NCBI GenBank assembly: GCA_017642425.1 | Contig: JAGCPB010000112.1 | Location: 1-49,705, forward strand | Length of the DNA: 49,705 nucleotides | DNA from: Bacteroidaceae bacterium | Lineage (GTDB): Bacteria > Bacteroidota > Bacteroidia > Bacteroidales > Bacteroidaceae | Reading direction: 5' to 3' | Shown here: positions 23,415 to 32,739 of the stretch, piece after piece | Position numbering within the stretch: position 1 is the stretch's first letter | How the letters are laid out: every line of letters begins with the position of its first letter | Notes under the pieces: generated by a model | Told to the model about the DNA's origin: nothing | Database searches by the model: none | What the model saw: the letters and a program-made list of their open reading frames with translations, nothing else | Position numbers and translations under genes: made by a program

Positions 23415-25067
23415 TTATTTGTACATGAAGCGGCGGATGCTTCCCTTGGGTGTCTTGCTGAAGGGCTCAAAGCGGAGCTCGTAGCCGTTCACTGTTGAGT
23501 AGGCGGGCAGCTTGGAGTTCAGGAACACTATGTTCTGCTTCATTATGGCGTCCAGGGCATCGGCTCCTATGCCGGCCTTGTCAAGTGCATCCATGTTGGG
23601 CACTATCAGGGCAATGATATGGCTGTCGCGCTGGAGTACGATTGACTCTGCAACGTACGGCAGCTCGTTCAGTATTACCTCAATCTCCTCCGGATATACG
23701 TTCTGTCCGTTGTCGGCCAGGATCATGTTCTTGCTGCGGCCCAGCAGGAAGACGTTGCGGTTCTTGTCTATGGTGCCTATATCGCCGGTGCGGAACCAGC
23801 CGTCCTGCAGTACCTGAGCGGTTGCCTCGGGGTTCTTGTAGTAGCCTTTGAACACCACATCGCCCTTGATGGAGAGTTCTCCTGCAATGTGCTCGGGATC
23901 CGGTGAATCTATCTTGGCCTCCATGATTTCGGGCAGGTACTCGCCGCATGACTTGGGGATATAATGGCCAATCTTTCCGTATGAAACGATAGGTGCAAGC
24001 TCGGTGAGTCCGTAACCTGTTATGAACGGGAGCTGCAGCTTATATACGAGCAGTGATTCTACCTCGGATGGAATTGCGGCGCCACCTGTGGCAAATACCT
24101 CTATGTTGCCGCCCATGGCGTTGAGCAGTTTGTCATGAAGCATCCTGCAGTATTCGGGGTTATCCTGGTAGTTGTCCAGCTTGGCCTTGCCTTCGGGGCT
24201 GTGAATCTCATTGCCCAGCACGAACTCAGCAAACTTTACGAATATAAGAGGTACTCCGTAGAATATGCGGGGCTTGACCTCCTGAAGTGCAGCCTGAACA
24301 TTGGCAGGGATGGGCGGAAGGCCAAGCACTGTCACGTGCATACCCATTGTCATGGGGATGACCACATCGCAGGTAAGACCAAAGCTGTGTGCATGCGGCA
24401 GCAGGCTCAGGTAGTTCTCGCGCGGATGGAACGGGAATCCGGGACGTATGCCCTGCACGTTGGCGGTATAGTTGCGGTATGTTAACATCACGCCCTTGGG
24501 GTTGCCGGTTGATCCCGATGTATAAAGGATTGCGCATACATCGTCTATATCAGGGTTGCAGACGGTGAAATCATCGGGTTTCATGCCTGATGGATACTTT
24601 GCTGCAAAAAGGTTCCGGGCATCGGCATAGAGCTCTCCTACTCCGTTGCGGCTGGCCAGCACATCGCCTGTAGCACCGTCAATGATGCACAGCAGCTCGG
24701 GCATATCGTCAAAGTTCATCTCATCGAAAGTACGTTTCTCAGTATAGAGAATCCTACTGTCAGAGTGATTGACGAGCTTGACCGTATCGGCGGGAGTGAA
24801 TGCGTTGTAGAGATGCACTGCCACATAGCCCTTGCTTACGGCGGCCATAAAGACCGATGCGCCCAGTGCGCAGCTCTTGGTATTGATGGCTATCTTGTCA
24901 CCGGTCTTGAGGCCGGCCTTCTTCCATATAATATCCAAGGTATCTATACGCTCTGCAAGTTCACGGTAAGTGATGGTGGATTTACGGAAATCACTGAGTG
25001 CCGGGCGGTCCCAGCATTCTTTTGCAGCACCTTCAAAGAGGCGGATGAAATTGTCAATTGTCAACAT
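23415..25067 (-). CDS. AMP-binding long-chain fatty acid-CoA ligase family protein
   Basis: The protein is 550 residues of the ANL adenylate-forming superfamily. The AMP-binding P-loop-like motif is YTSGSTGNPKGV. Later core motifs are YGLTELAPIVS, GDVVFKGYYKNPEAT and GWFRTGDIGTIDKNRNVFLLGRSKN. The catalytic lysine region near the C-terminus is FSKTPKGSIRRF. It therefore activates a carboxylic acid, most likely a fatty acid, to acyl-AMP then acyl-CoA; chain length is not known. There is no membrane segment or signal peptide. It is a single gene with its own -7 box and terminator. Confidence 0.9.
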   Translation of the reverse strand: MLTIDNFIRLFEGAAKECWDRPALSDFRKSTITYRELAERIDTLDIIWKKAGLKTGDKIAINTKSCALGASVFMAAVSKGYVAVHLYNAFTPADTVKLVNHSDSRILYTEKRTFDEMNFDDMPELLCIIDGATGDVLASRNGVGELYADARNLFAAKYPSGMKPDDFTVCNPDIDDVCAILYTSGSTGNPKGVMLTYRNYTANVQGIRPGFPFHPRENYLSLLPHAHSFGLTCDVVIPMTMGMHVTVLGLPPIPANVQAALQEVKPRIFYGVPLIFVKFAEFVLGNEIHSPEGKAKLDNYQDNPEYCRMLHDKLLNAMGGNIEVFATGGAAIPSEVESLLVYKLQLPFITGYGLTELAPIVSYGKIGHYIPKSCGEYLPEIMEAKIDSPDPEHIAGELSIKGDVVFKGYYKNPEATAQVLQDGWFRTGDIGTIDKNRNVFLLGRSKNMILADNGQNVYPEEIEVILNELPYVAESIVLQRDSHIIALIVPNMDALDKAGIGADALDAIMKQNIVFLNSKLPAYSTVNGYELRFEPFSKTPKGSIRRFMYK

Positions 25068-25097
25068 TGAATTAAAGGATTTGAATTAATGTTGTCG

Positions 25098-25105
25098 CAA
25101 AGATA
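25098..25105 (-). promoter_or_regulatory. -7 box of the acyl-CoA synthetase gene
   Basis: On the minus strand this reads TATCTTTG, matching TAnnTTTG, about 30 bases before the ATG at 25067. Confidence 0.45.
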
Positions 25106-25171
25106 GGCAATGGATGCAACCTCAATATAACAAAAACCCATTTTGTGGCGAAATACACGCTCTTGTTGGCG

Positions 25172-25205
25172 AAAGATGACAAAGGGGCGCCCCTTTGTCA
25201 TCTTT
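25172..25205. terminator. Rubrerythrin terminator (34-base perfect palindrome)
   Basis: AAAGATGACAAAGGGGC is followed at once by its exact reverse complement GCCCCTTTGTCATCTTT, with no extra loop. T runs lie at the right and A-rich sequence at the left. It ends the leftward rubrerythrin transcript eight bases after its stop codon. Confidence 0.8.
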
Positions 25206-25212
25206 TTCTGAT

Positions 25213-25752
25213 TCAGTAATTCTCTTTGTGCACTTCAAAGTAGGCCTGGGGATGCTGGCAGACGGGGCAGATCTGCGGAGCCTTGGTGCCCACTACGATA
25301 TGACCGCAGTTACGGCACTCCCAAACCTTGACCTCCGATTTCTCAAATACCTTGGCAGTCTCAACGTTCTTGAGCAGTGCGCGGTAACGCTCCTCGTGCT
25401 GCTTCTCGATAGCGGCAACCATACGGAAACGTGCGGCCAGTACGGGGAATCCCTCCTGCTCGGCGGTCTTGGCAAAGCCCTCGTACATATCGGTCCACTC
25501 ATAATTCTCACCATCGGCGGCGGCACCCAGGTTCTGTGCGGTATCGCCAATGCCCTCCAGTTCCTTGAACCAGAGCTTGGCGTGCTCCTTCTCATTGTTT
25601 GCTGTCTCCTCAAATATTGCTGCTATCTGCTCAAAGCCCTCTTTCTTGGCTTTTGATGCAAAATAGGTGTACTTGTTACGTGCCATTGACTCTCCGGCAA
25701 ATGCTGCCTCCAGATTCTTCTCGGTCTGTGTTCCTGCATACTTGTTACTCAT
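25213..25752 (-). CDS. rbr: Rubrerythrin
   Basis: Rubrerythrin is a cytoplasmic diiron peroxidase that reduces H2O2 in anaerobes. The protein is 179 residues from [20 protein letters not shown]; the longer frame to 25929 overlaps a divergent promoter and is rejected. The diiron ligands are in [22 protein letters not shown], and [11 protein letters not shown]. The C-terminal rubredoxin-like site has two CxxC motifs (CRNCGH and CPVCQH). It stands alone with its own -7 box (25791-25798) and terminator. Confidence 0.97.
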   Translation of the reverse strand: MSNKYAGTQTEKNLEAAFAGESMARNKYTYFASKAKKEGFEQIAAIFEETANNEKEHAKLWFKELEGIGDTAQNLGAAADGENYEWTDMYEGFAKTAEQEGFPVLAARFRMVAAIEKQHEERYRALLKNVETAKVFEKSEVKVWECRNCGHIVVGTKAPQICPVCQHPQAYFEVHKENY

Positions 25753-25790
25753 AATTGTGTTGTTTATAAGGTTAATAATCTTCTTATTGG

Positions 25791-25798
25791 CAAAAATA
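25791..25798 (-). promoter_or_regulatory. Rubrerythrin -7 box
   Basis: On the minus strand this reads TATTTTTG, matching TAnnTTTG, 38 bases before the rubrerythrin ATG. No clear -33 box. Confidence 0.4.
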
Positions 25799-25897
25799 GT
25801 GAAAAAAACAGAAAACATATTCCGGAACAGCAGCGCAACTTTAACCCGGAGCCGATTTTCATATCGGATATATATACGTCTATCATTTCCAATTAAT

Positions 25898-27007
25898 ATG
25901 AAAACGCCCAAAATCTTATTCTCATTCATGGCAGGATTATTTCTTTTCTGCCTCCCTGTTTGTTCCCTGGCTCAATCATCGGGCGGAAACCGCCTGACAT
26001 GGAAAGACTTTACGCCGGCAAGCGCCGACAGTATAGGAATGACAAGTCGTCTTGTTGTTGGCGTATCACAAGCCTTAGTTCAGGGTAAAAATAACCGCTT
26101 TAGGGATCTGTATATGGTTGAAGTGGAAACCAAAAGCAGTTTATACGATCCAACCAAGGTATCTGACTGGGACCTGAGATATAATCAGATTCTGTATGAT
26201 ATGGCACTTCTTTCCATGAAGCAAGCCATACAGGATAACCATAATGGCCAGGTGGGTATTTATGAAATCTATGCCCGATACAGTCAGCTTTATGATGAAA
26301 GCAAAAGAGAATTCATTGTTAACAGTATCTCTGGAAGGGACACGGCAGTAATTAAGGATTATGAAAACAGGATGAAGGATGAAATGGCCGGCATCAAGAG
26401 TGAAGACTTCTATACTAAAGACTTTTCACTGTCGGCCATGGGTGCAAGTCCTTTTTCAAATATGAGTGCAGGTTATTATATTGCATTGATTGCAGGTTAT
26501 GAGAATAACTGGTTTCTAACCGGCCTTTCCGATAATTTTGGTTTATGGAACGGTTTCAACATATCGGCCGAGTTACATATCAAATCAAAATTCAGGTTTG
26601 AAATGCAGTTCTCCCGATTATGGAGCGATATCAAGACACCGGGTTTCTACTACGATTCGGACAACGATTATCACTGGGATGATAATAAAGCCAATGAGAT
26701 GATAATCAGAATAGGTGCCGGTTTTGAGGTTCTGTCAAAAGACAAGATCAGCCTTATTCCCTTTGCTGGACTTCAATCTGCTGAAGTATATCAAAATACC
26801 AGCATCAAAGACCAGAAAGGAAATAAGATCAGAAGCAATATTCCCGATGGCGGAGGCGTATATCTTGGTATGGATATAGATTACCGGCCCAAAGGAACGT
26901 ACGGATTAAGATTAAGGGTATTCGGCTCATACGGATCGTTTGACAAAACAGTAAACACATGGTCTCTGAATACCGGATTAACGATCCTGTTCCCTAAAGA
27001 TTTTTAG
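25898..27007 (+). CDS. Exported protein, probably outer-membrane beta-barrel; unrecognised
   Basis: The protein is 369 residues with a clear signal peptide ([26 protein letters not shown]). I do not recognise the family. The first half (about 27-170) is helical and polar with [17 protein letters not shown] and [14 protein letters not shown]. The second half (about 185-369) alternates short hydrophobic and aromatic strands ([55 protein letters not shown]) and ends ...LTILFPKDF, the terminal phenylalanine typical of outer-membrane beta-barrels. The gene is more A/T-rich than its neighbours. The start at 25667 in the same frame overlaps rubrerythrin and was rejected. It is convergent with hipA. 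Confidence 0.75.
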   Translation: MKTPKILFSFMAGLFLFCLPVCSLAQSSGGNRLTWKDFTPASADSIGMTSRLVVGVSQALVQGKNNRFRDLYMVEVETKSSLYDPTKVSDWDLRYNQILYDMALLSMKQAIQDNHNGQVGIYEIYARYSQLYDESKREFIVNSISGRDTAVIKDYENRMKDEMAGIKSEDFYTKDFSLSAMGASPFSNMSAGYYIALIAGYENNWFLTGLSDNFGLWNGFNISAELHIKSKFRFEMQFSRLWSDIKTPGFYYDSDNDYHWDDNKANEMIIRIGAGFEVLSKDKISLIPFAGLQSAEVYQNTSIKDQKGNKIRSNIPDGGGVYLGMDIDYRPKGTYGLRLRVFGSYGSFDKTVNTWSLNTGLTILFPKDF

Positions 27008-27093
27008 TGAATTAGAGAGAGGTTTATTATTTGCCGGTTCTTCCGAAATAAACACTAATTATAGTTCTATTAAAAACTCTTATCAACAACAAT

Positions 27094-28374
27094 CTACATA
27101 TCTAGCAAAAGAGTGGAATTGATGGCTTTTGCGATATCATCAGGTATACCGTATTCCTTTGCAAGATTGGGCCAGTGACTTACTGATTCTACGACTTGGC
27201 CTATAATCTGATCCGCATGTTTGATGTTAACGTTCCGGGCTACCGCAAGCAGGTCCTCCCTGGTTATTTCATCGAACTTGTTGTTAATGGACATCTGGTG
27301 GTTTGATGTCCACATACCTGTAGGATTGTATGCCCATGACATATCATATGCAGGTGAAAGGGCCCACTTTCCTTGACGGTCCATAAGGAACGAAATGTTC
27401 TTGGTATGATCATCCTGGTTACGTGCCACCACATTGAATACCATTCTGCGATACATCTGCTCTGCATCACTGTATGAGAGCCGCAAGCGGCGCATTACCT
27501 GAAATACTTGCTCATAACTATATGCATGAATCATTTTGTAATCATAATGAGCCATTCCGCATAATGTCTGCATGTGCAGTTTCTCATTTCCGTTGGCACG
27601 GTCAAACCGCTTGGTCATAAAATGCGCTCTGCCGTTTTCCTCAAGCAGACGGCATTCTGTCATGTCAATTCCAGCATCATGTGACATGAGATGATATACA
27701 TATTCTATCTGGCCATAATGTTTTGGATCACCAAGTTCATTATTTGTAACGCCATCCAGTTTTATAAGCCAATGACTGAAGCCATCCGGAGCATCAATCT
27801 GTCCGCTGCGTATATCTCCGGTAGTTTCATTAAATGCTATGACCGCCTTTGCTCTCTGGCCTCCTGCCGATGTACCTACTCTAATGATATTTGCTACAGC
27901 CTCTTTAGTGTCGTTGTTCAGATTTGCATCCAGTTTCTTTTTCTCATCAAGAACCTCACGGGCAGTTTCAATAAGAGTCTTTATTTCCAAACCAGTACTC
28001 AATTCCAGATAGTTGTCTTGAGCAGGAACAAACTCCAAAGCACCCATACTGCGTTTACCCTGATAGCAGAGTCTTTCTATGGGATTGGCAAAAGTTCTTC
28101 CAGATAGCGCAAGCCATTTGTCCAACAACGCTTTACCGAACGCATCAGGCAGGGCATCGGCCAAAAGCCCCGGTAGTCCGATGAAAGTATCATGCGATAA
28201 TTCCGGAAACTGATAAACACGATGAGGCTGGAGCGGCATCATCAAAGGAGAGAGTTCTATACCCGATTCCGCAAACTCTGGGGTATATTCAAATCTGGAC
28301 GAGAGGTGTCTCCCATCCCAAGCTACTGTGGCAACATGGTTTTGCCAAAGATAAATGTCAGCGTAGTTAATCAT
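27094..28374 (-). CDS. hipA: HipA-family toxin kinase
   Basis: The protein is 426 residues. HipA enzymes are Ser/Thr kinases; the E. coli one inactivates glutamyl-tRNA synthetase. The N-terminal HipA_N domain (about 1-110) includes SPLMMPLQPHRVYQFPEL and GLPGLLADALPDAFG. The kinase part has RVGTSAGGQRAKAV (the glycine-rich ATP loop), the catalytic loop NVVARNQDDHTKNIS and the metal-binding SPAYDMSW. All catalytic residues appear intact, so the toxin is probably active. It lies 27 bases after the HTH gene on the same strand, so hipB-hipA is an operon. The target in this host is unknown. Confidence 0.93.
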   Translation of the reverse strand: MINYADIYLWQNHVATVAWDGRHLSSRFEYTPEFAESGIELSPLMMPLQPHRVYQFPELSHDTFIGLPGLLADALPDAFGKALLDKWLALSGRTFANPIERLCYQGKRSMGALEFVPAQDNYLELSTGLEIKTLIETAREVLDEKKKLDANLNNDTKEAVANIIRVGTSAGGQRAKAVIAFNETTGDIRSGQIDAPDGFSHWLIKLDGVTNNELGDPKHYGQIEYVYHLMSHDAGIDMTECRLLEENGRAHFMTKRFDRANGNEKLHMQTLCGMAHYDYKMIHAYSYEQVFQVMRRLRLSYSDAEQMYRRMVFNVVARNQDDHTKNISFLMDRQGKWALSPAYDMSWAYNPTGMWTSNHQMSINNKFDEITREDLLAVARNVNIKHADQIIGQVVESVSHWPNLAKEYGIPDDIAKAINSTLLLDM

Positions 28375-28401
28375 TATTTATTGGTTTAGGTTATTGATGT
28401 A

Positions 28402-28767
28402 TTAATCCCAATTGAAATCTTCTGCTACTTTTCTGTCCGGATTATCTATTGTATAAGAACGATAAGCGTGTTTCCTCTCATTCATCTGCATTTTCTTCAT
28501 AGCCTCGGAATATGCAACGGGACTTAATTGCTTTTCGGCAAAAAGGTCACTCAGAATATCAAGACGCTCAAGAGTACGCAGTATCATTATCAGGCTCAAA
28601 AGTGACGTATTGTGGCCATTCTCTATCTGGCTGATGGAAAACATGGATAGTCCACAGGTTCTGGCAAGTTCCTTCTGTGAGATGTTCCTTGCCACCCGCT
28701 CCTCTTTCAGCTTCAGGCCAATCTGAACCATGATAGCATTGTCTGTCAATTCATAAATATCAACCAT
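28402..28767 (-). CDS. hipB: HipB-like antitoxin / HTH repressor
   Basis: The protein is 121 residues with a Cro/C1-type helix-turn-helix at about 13-70 (ERVARNISQKELARTCGLSMFSISQIENG). The C-terminal 50 residues (AYSEAMKKMQMNERKHAYRS..., ending EDFNWD) are charged and probably bind HipA. An internal ATG at 28731 is a possible alternative start. The 5' region has a perfect promoter and a TATTAG/CTAATA palindrome, a likely autoregulatory operator. Confidence 0.88.
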   Translation of the reverse strand: MVDIYELTDNAIMVQIGLKLKEERVARNISQKELARTCGLSMFSISQIENGHNTSLLSLIMILRTLERLDILSDLFAEKQLSPVAYSEAMKKMQMNERKHAYRSYTIDNPDRKVAEDFNWD

Positions 28768-28769
28768 AA

Positions 28770-28826
28770 TATTAGTTATATCTAATAATTCACAGCAAAT
28801 TTACCACTTTTATTTGACATAACAAA
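28770..28826 (-). promoter_or_regulatory. hipBA promoter with candidate HipB operator
   Basis: On the minus strand TTTG (28823-28826) and TAAATTTG (28796-28803) are separated by exactly 19 bases, a full Bacteroidetes promoter. Immediately downstream, TATTAG, TTATAT, CTAATA (28770-28787) is an inverted repeat ending two bases before the hipB ATG. Binding there would block transcription start or early elongation. Confidence 0.65.
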
Positions 28827-28874
28827 TATTATTGCCGATTATTTGTGCAATAAGGGACAGCGCACCAGGGGCAC

Positions 28875-31800
28875 CTAGTGTAGGATGGCGGTGAGGATAC
28901 TGATGGCGCGCTCCACATCGGGTACGTCCGATATCAGGAGGCTGCGCTTGGTGCCTTCTTCGCGGAGGCGGCAGGTTGTGGGGTTTTGACCGGCGTAGGC
29001 CAGGATGGCTCCGAAGGCCTCACTTTCGTAATAGGGGCTGTCGGGGTTGCTGACAAAGAACAGACTCATGCGGCCGGCTTTTAGGAATATGCGCTCGATG
29101 CCAAGTTCGCGGCCCATGCGGCGCAGGGTTACCAGACGGATAAGCTCCTGAGCCTCCTTGGGAATCTGGCCGAAACGGTCCTGCAGGCGGTCCTGGAAGC
29201 GCTTGATATCAGTTTCGCGCTCCATGCTGTCAAGTTCACGGTACAAGAGGATTCGCTCGCTGCCATCGGGCACGAATGAATCCGGGAAGAACAGGTCAAG
29301 ATCTGTCTCAACAGTACACTCATCAACAAACCGCGATGCATCAACCGGAGTCGCGCCGGCACCCGCATCCGAACCAGCACCACCCTGACCTGCAGACTGC
29401 TCACGGAACAGATCCTGGAACTCATCATTCTTAAGTTCGCGAACAGCCTCCTTGAGTATCTTCTGATAGGTCTCGTAACCCAGATCGGCTATAAATCCGC
29501 TCTGCTCGGCACCCAGCAGGTTACCGGCACCGCGTATGTCGAGGTCCTGGAGTGCAACCTGTATGCCGCTGCCCAGATCGCTGAAACTCTCAATAGCCTG
29601 CAGACGGCGGCGTGACTCATCGGACAATGCGGACAACGGAGGAGCCAGCAGATAGCAGAACGCCTTTCGGTTGCTTCGGCCCACACGTCCGCGCATCTGA
29701 TGCAGGTCACTCAGGCCAAAATTCTGAGCCTGATTCACGATTATGGTGTTGGCATTGGGAATGTCTATTCCGTTCTCTATGATTGACGTAGCCACCAGAA
29801 CATCATAATCATAGTTTATGAATCCAGTCAGGATCTTTTCAAGTTCATCGGGGTCCATCTGTCCATGTCCGATGGCCACGCGGGCATCGGGCACTTCACG
29901 CTGTACGGTCTGAGCAAGGTCAGGCAGGGACGATATGCGGTTGCTCACAATGAAAAGCTGTCCGTTACGGCTCATCTCAAAGTTCACGGCCTCGCGGATG
30001 ATATCGGCACTGAACACATGGACCTCGGTCTGGATGGGATAACGGTTGGGCGGCGGGGTCTGTATGACGGAGAGGTCACGGGCTCCCATGAGCGAGAACT
30101 GCAGCGTACGCGGTATGGGCGTGGCGGTCATGGTGAGCACATCCACGTTGGCGCGCATCTGCTTGAGTTTTTCCTTGACCGATACGCCGAACTTCTGCTC
30201 CTCATCAATTATGAGCAGGCCCAGGTCCTTGAACTTGACCTGCTTTCCGATGAGTTTGTGCGTACCTATTATGATGTCTATCTTTCCGGCCTTGAGGTCA
30301 TCAAGGATAGCTGTAACCTTTGCTGCACTGCGGGCACGCGACAGATACTCCACCCTGCACGGGAAGTCCTTAAGGCGGTCACGGAATGTCTGATAGTGCT
30401 GGAATGCAAGTATGGTGGTAGGTACCAGGACTGCAACCTGCTTGTTGTCAGCCACAGCCTTGAAGGCGGCACGTATTGCAACCTCGGTCTTTCCGAATCC
30501 CACATCGCCGCAGATAAGGCGGTCCATGGGGCGGCTGCTCTCCATATCCATCTTGACATCCTGCGTGGCCTTGAGCTGATCAGGGGTATCCTCATACATG
30601 AAGCTGGCCTCCAACTCGTTCTGCAGGTAACTGTCGGGGCTGTAGGCAAATCCCTTCTCCTCCAGACGCTTTGCGTACAACTTGATAAGGTCACGGGCAA
30701 TGTCCTTGATCTTGCCCTTGGTGCGCTCCTTGAGGTTTTCCCAGGCGCCGGTGCCAAGCTTGTTTATGTGCGGTTCCTCACCCTCTTTGCCCTTGTATTT
30801 GGAAACCTTGTGCAGGGCGTGGATGGATACAAACACTACGTCATCATTCTTGTAGATGATCTTGATCTTCTCCTGATAACCGCCTCCCTGCGGCACGCGA
30901 ACCAGACCGCCGAACTTGCCCACACCGTGGTCCATATGAACCACATAATCACCAATCTGGAACTCCTGCAGCTCCTTGAGCGTAAGCGCAACCTTGCCGT
31001 TGCGGGCACGCTCGCTCTTTAGGTTGTACTTGTGGTAGCGGTCAAATATCTGGTGGTCAGTGAAAAAGCAGCATTTCAGCAGGCCGTCGGCAAAACCTTC
31101 ATGAAGGGTTTTACCGATGGTGGTGAACTGAAAGTTCTCACCGCGCTCTGTAAAAATGTCATGCAGACGGTCTCCCTGCTTGGGGTTATCGGTCAGGATA
31201 TATAATTTGTAGCCCTGTACCATATAGTCTGTCAAGGTCTTGGACACCAGTTCAAAATTCTTGTGGAACAGCGGCTGGGGCGTGGTATCAAATGTGATTG
31301 TAGCTGCGGCTACGCCGGTGGGTTTGTTGCCGAATTCCACTACACGGAACTGCGTGGTTTTGCGCAGGAAATCCTCGGCTGTAAGCAATGAGGGCAGTTC
31401 ATCGGGCTTATAAGCGTCATCGGCACCTTCCTTTATCTTGTCTTTCTGTGCATCCAGCTGACGCATACGCGCCGCCACGCTCTCCCGGTCAGCCACCTCA
31501 TTGCCCACTGTGGTCATGCGGTCTGCAGTGAGCAGCAAGTCCTTGACTGCCAGCACGGTATCGGCCGGCAGGAAATCCATTAATGATACCTGCGCGCCCT
31601 CCACCTTATCCATATCGGGCACAATCACAACGCTATCCTTCTTGTCTGTGGAGAGCTGCGTATCCACCGAAAAGTGGCGAATGCTGTCTATGTCGTCGCC
31701 AAAGAAGTCTATGCGCAACGGATACTCCGATGAGAACGAGAATACGTCCAGGATACTACCGCGCAAGGCAAACTGCCCCGGCTCATAAACATAATCAACG

Positions 31801-32315
31801 CGATTGAAACCAAGCTCCAGCAACAGGTTCTGCAGCTCCTCGCGGTCCAGCGTCTCACCGGTATACACCTGTATTGACTTGTCCTCAAGGCTGGATTTGG
31901 AGACCACCTTCTCTGCCAACGCATCGGCCGATGTGACAATCACAAGTGTGGCATTGCCGGGCTCAATGGTGGTAAGGCGGCTCAGCACCTCGGTACGCAA
32001 TATCTCGCTGGCATCATCCTTCTGGCCGTACTTGACGGCGCGACGGTAGGCTGACGGGAAGTAGAGCACATCGGCATCACCCATGGTCTGCACCATATCA
32101 TGATAGAAATAGGCGGCCTCTTCCTGGTCGTTGAGTATTACCAGCAGATAGGGCATATCGGTCTTAAGAGCCAATCCTGAGAATAACAATGGAGCCGATG
32201 ACGCACGCAGACCCTGCAGAAAAACGTTTCCTCCGCGTTTTCCCGCAAGCTCCTTTATCAGCGCCTTAGTCTGTGCCAGGCCTCCGTAAAGGACACAAAG
32301 ATCAGCCAATGTCAT
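28875..32315 (-). CDS. mfd: Transcription-repair coupling factor Mfd
   Basis: Mfd removes RNA polymerase stalled at DNA damage and recruits UvrA. The protein is 1146 residues, normal length. Order of domains: UvrB-like N-terminal modules (about 1-400), the RNA-polymerase-interacting CarD-like domain (FQIGDYVVHMDHGVGKFGGL), the RecG-like helicase with Walker A GDVGFGKTEVAIRAAF and DEEQ box LLIIDEEQKFGV, helicase motifs TMTATPIPRTLQ and HQMRGRVGRSNRKAFCYLL, and the C-terminal TRCF domain (ELDSMERETDIKRFQDRLQDRFG). The start MTLADLCVLYGG at 32315 is 8 bases after a -7 box. An alanine/glycine-rich linker (GQGGAGSDAGAGA) precedes the C-terminal domain. Confidence 0.98.
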   Translation of the reverse strand: MTLADLCVLYGGLAQTKALIKELAGKRGGNVFLQGLRASSAPLLFSGLALKTDMPYLLVILNDQEEAAYFYHDMVQTMGDADVLYFPSAYRRAVKYGQKDDASEILRTEVLSRLTTIEPGNATLVIVTSADALAEKVVSKSSLEDKSIQVYTGETLDREELQNLLLELGFNRVDYVYEPGQFALRGSILDVFSFSSEYPLRIDFFGDDIDSIRHFSVDTQLSTDKKDSVVIVPDMDKVEGAQVSLMDFLPADTVLAVKDLLLTADRMTTVGNEVADRESVAARMRQLDAQKDKIKEGADDAYKPDELPSLLTAEDFLRKTTQFRVVEFGNKPTGVAAATITFDTTPQPLFHKNFELVSKTLTDYMVQGYKLYILTDNPKQGDRLHDIFTERGENFQFTTIGKTLHEGFADGLLKCCFFTDHQIFDRYHKYNLKSERARNGKVALTLKELQEFQIGDYVVHMDHGVGKFGGLVRVPQGGGYQEKIKIIYKNDDVVFVSIHALHKVSKYKGKEGEEPHINKLGTGAWENLKERTKGKIKDIARDLIKLYAKRLEEKGFAYSPDSYLQNELEASFMYEDTPDQLKATQDVKMDMESSRPMDRLICGDVGFGKTEVAIRAAFKAVADNKQVAVLVPTTILAFQHYQTFRDRLKDFPCRVEYLSRARSAAKVTAILDDLKAGKIDIIIGTHKLIGKQVKFKDLGLLIIDEEQKFGVSVKEKLKQMRANVDVLTMTATPIPRTLQFSLMGARDLSVIQTPPPNRYPIQTEVHVFSADIIREAVNFEMSRNGQLFIVSNRISSLPDLAQTVQREVPDARVAIGHGQMDPDELEKILTGFINYDYDVLVATSIIENGIDIPNANTIIVNQAQNFGLSDLHQMRGRVGRSNRKAFCYLLAPPLSALSDESRRRLQAIESFSDLGSGIQVALQDLDIRGAGNLLGAEQSGFIADLGYETYQKILKEAVRELKNDEFQDLFREQSAGQGGAGSDAGAGATPVDASRFVDECTVETDLDLFFPDSFVPDGSERILLYRELDSMERETDIKRFQDRLQDRFGQIPKEAQELIRLVTLRRMGRELGIERIFLKAGRMSLFFVSNPDSPYYESEAFGAILAYAGQNPTTCRLREEGTKRSLLISDVPDVERAISILTAILH

Positions 32316-32323
32316 TGCAGGCG

Positions 32324-32331
32324 CAAAGATA
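32324..32331 (-). promoter_or_regulatory. mfd -7 box
   Basis: On the minus strand this reads TATCTTTG, matching TAnnTTTG, eight bases before the mfd ATG, so the leader is very short. The closest upstream TTTG is 22 bases away, inside the neighbouring repeat. Confidence 0.5.
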
Positions 32332-32340
32332 CAAAAAGGG

Positions 32341-32622
32341 TGCCAAAAGGAACCAAAGGAGACGGTTCTATCTTTGCCCTTTTTTCCAAGAGAACTTTTG
32401 GGGTATCAGTATCTGAAACTACGCGCTTCGCGCTATCCCTCCTATTCCCAATAAGACGCTCTGAAAGGCATGAGTAAACTCCTACCTTCCAGAACATCTT
32501 CTTGAGAACAGGCTCCTCCCGTTCACAAGCCCACGGGCGGCCATGGTTTCCGATACCGATACCCCAAAAGTTCTGTGCACCTTGGATTATTATCAAAAAG
32601 GGCACAGATAGAACTGTCCCCC
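32341..32622. repeat. Nested inverted-repeat element (mfd / DUF2975 gap)
   Basis: The outer pair is 32359-32385 (GAGACGGTTCTATCTTTGCC...) and 32595-32622 (...GGGCACAGATAGAACTGTCC), about 25 of 28 bases complementary. The inner pair, 32391-32419 (starting AGAACTTTTGGGGTATC) and 32546-32574 (ending ATACCCCAAAAGTTCT), matches at 27 of 29 positions. The interior is 126 bases with no convincing reading frame. The element fills most of the 424-base gap. Confidence 0.85.
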
Positions 32623-32664
32623 GACTCCTTTTTATCGAAATTCAATAAATTTTTCTTGTTTTTC

Positions 32665-32695
32665 TTTGGTGGATTAAAAACAACGCTTATCTTTG
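32665..32695 (+). promoter_or_regulatory. Promoter of the DUF2975/XRE pair
   Basis: TTTG (32665-32668), 19 bases, then TATCTTTG (32688-32695): a full consensus promoter. The leader to the ATG at 32740 is about 40 bases. Confidence 0.65.
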
Positions 32696-32739
32696 CACCG
32701 AAAATATTTATCGTTTAACAATAAAGACTCTTTCCAATT

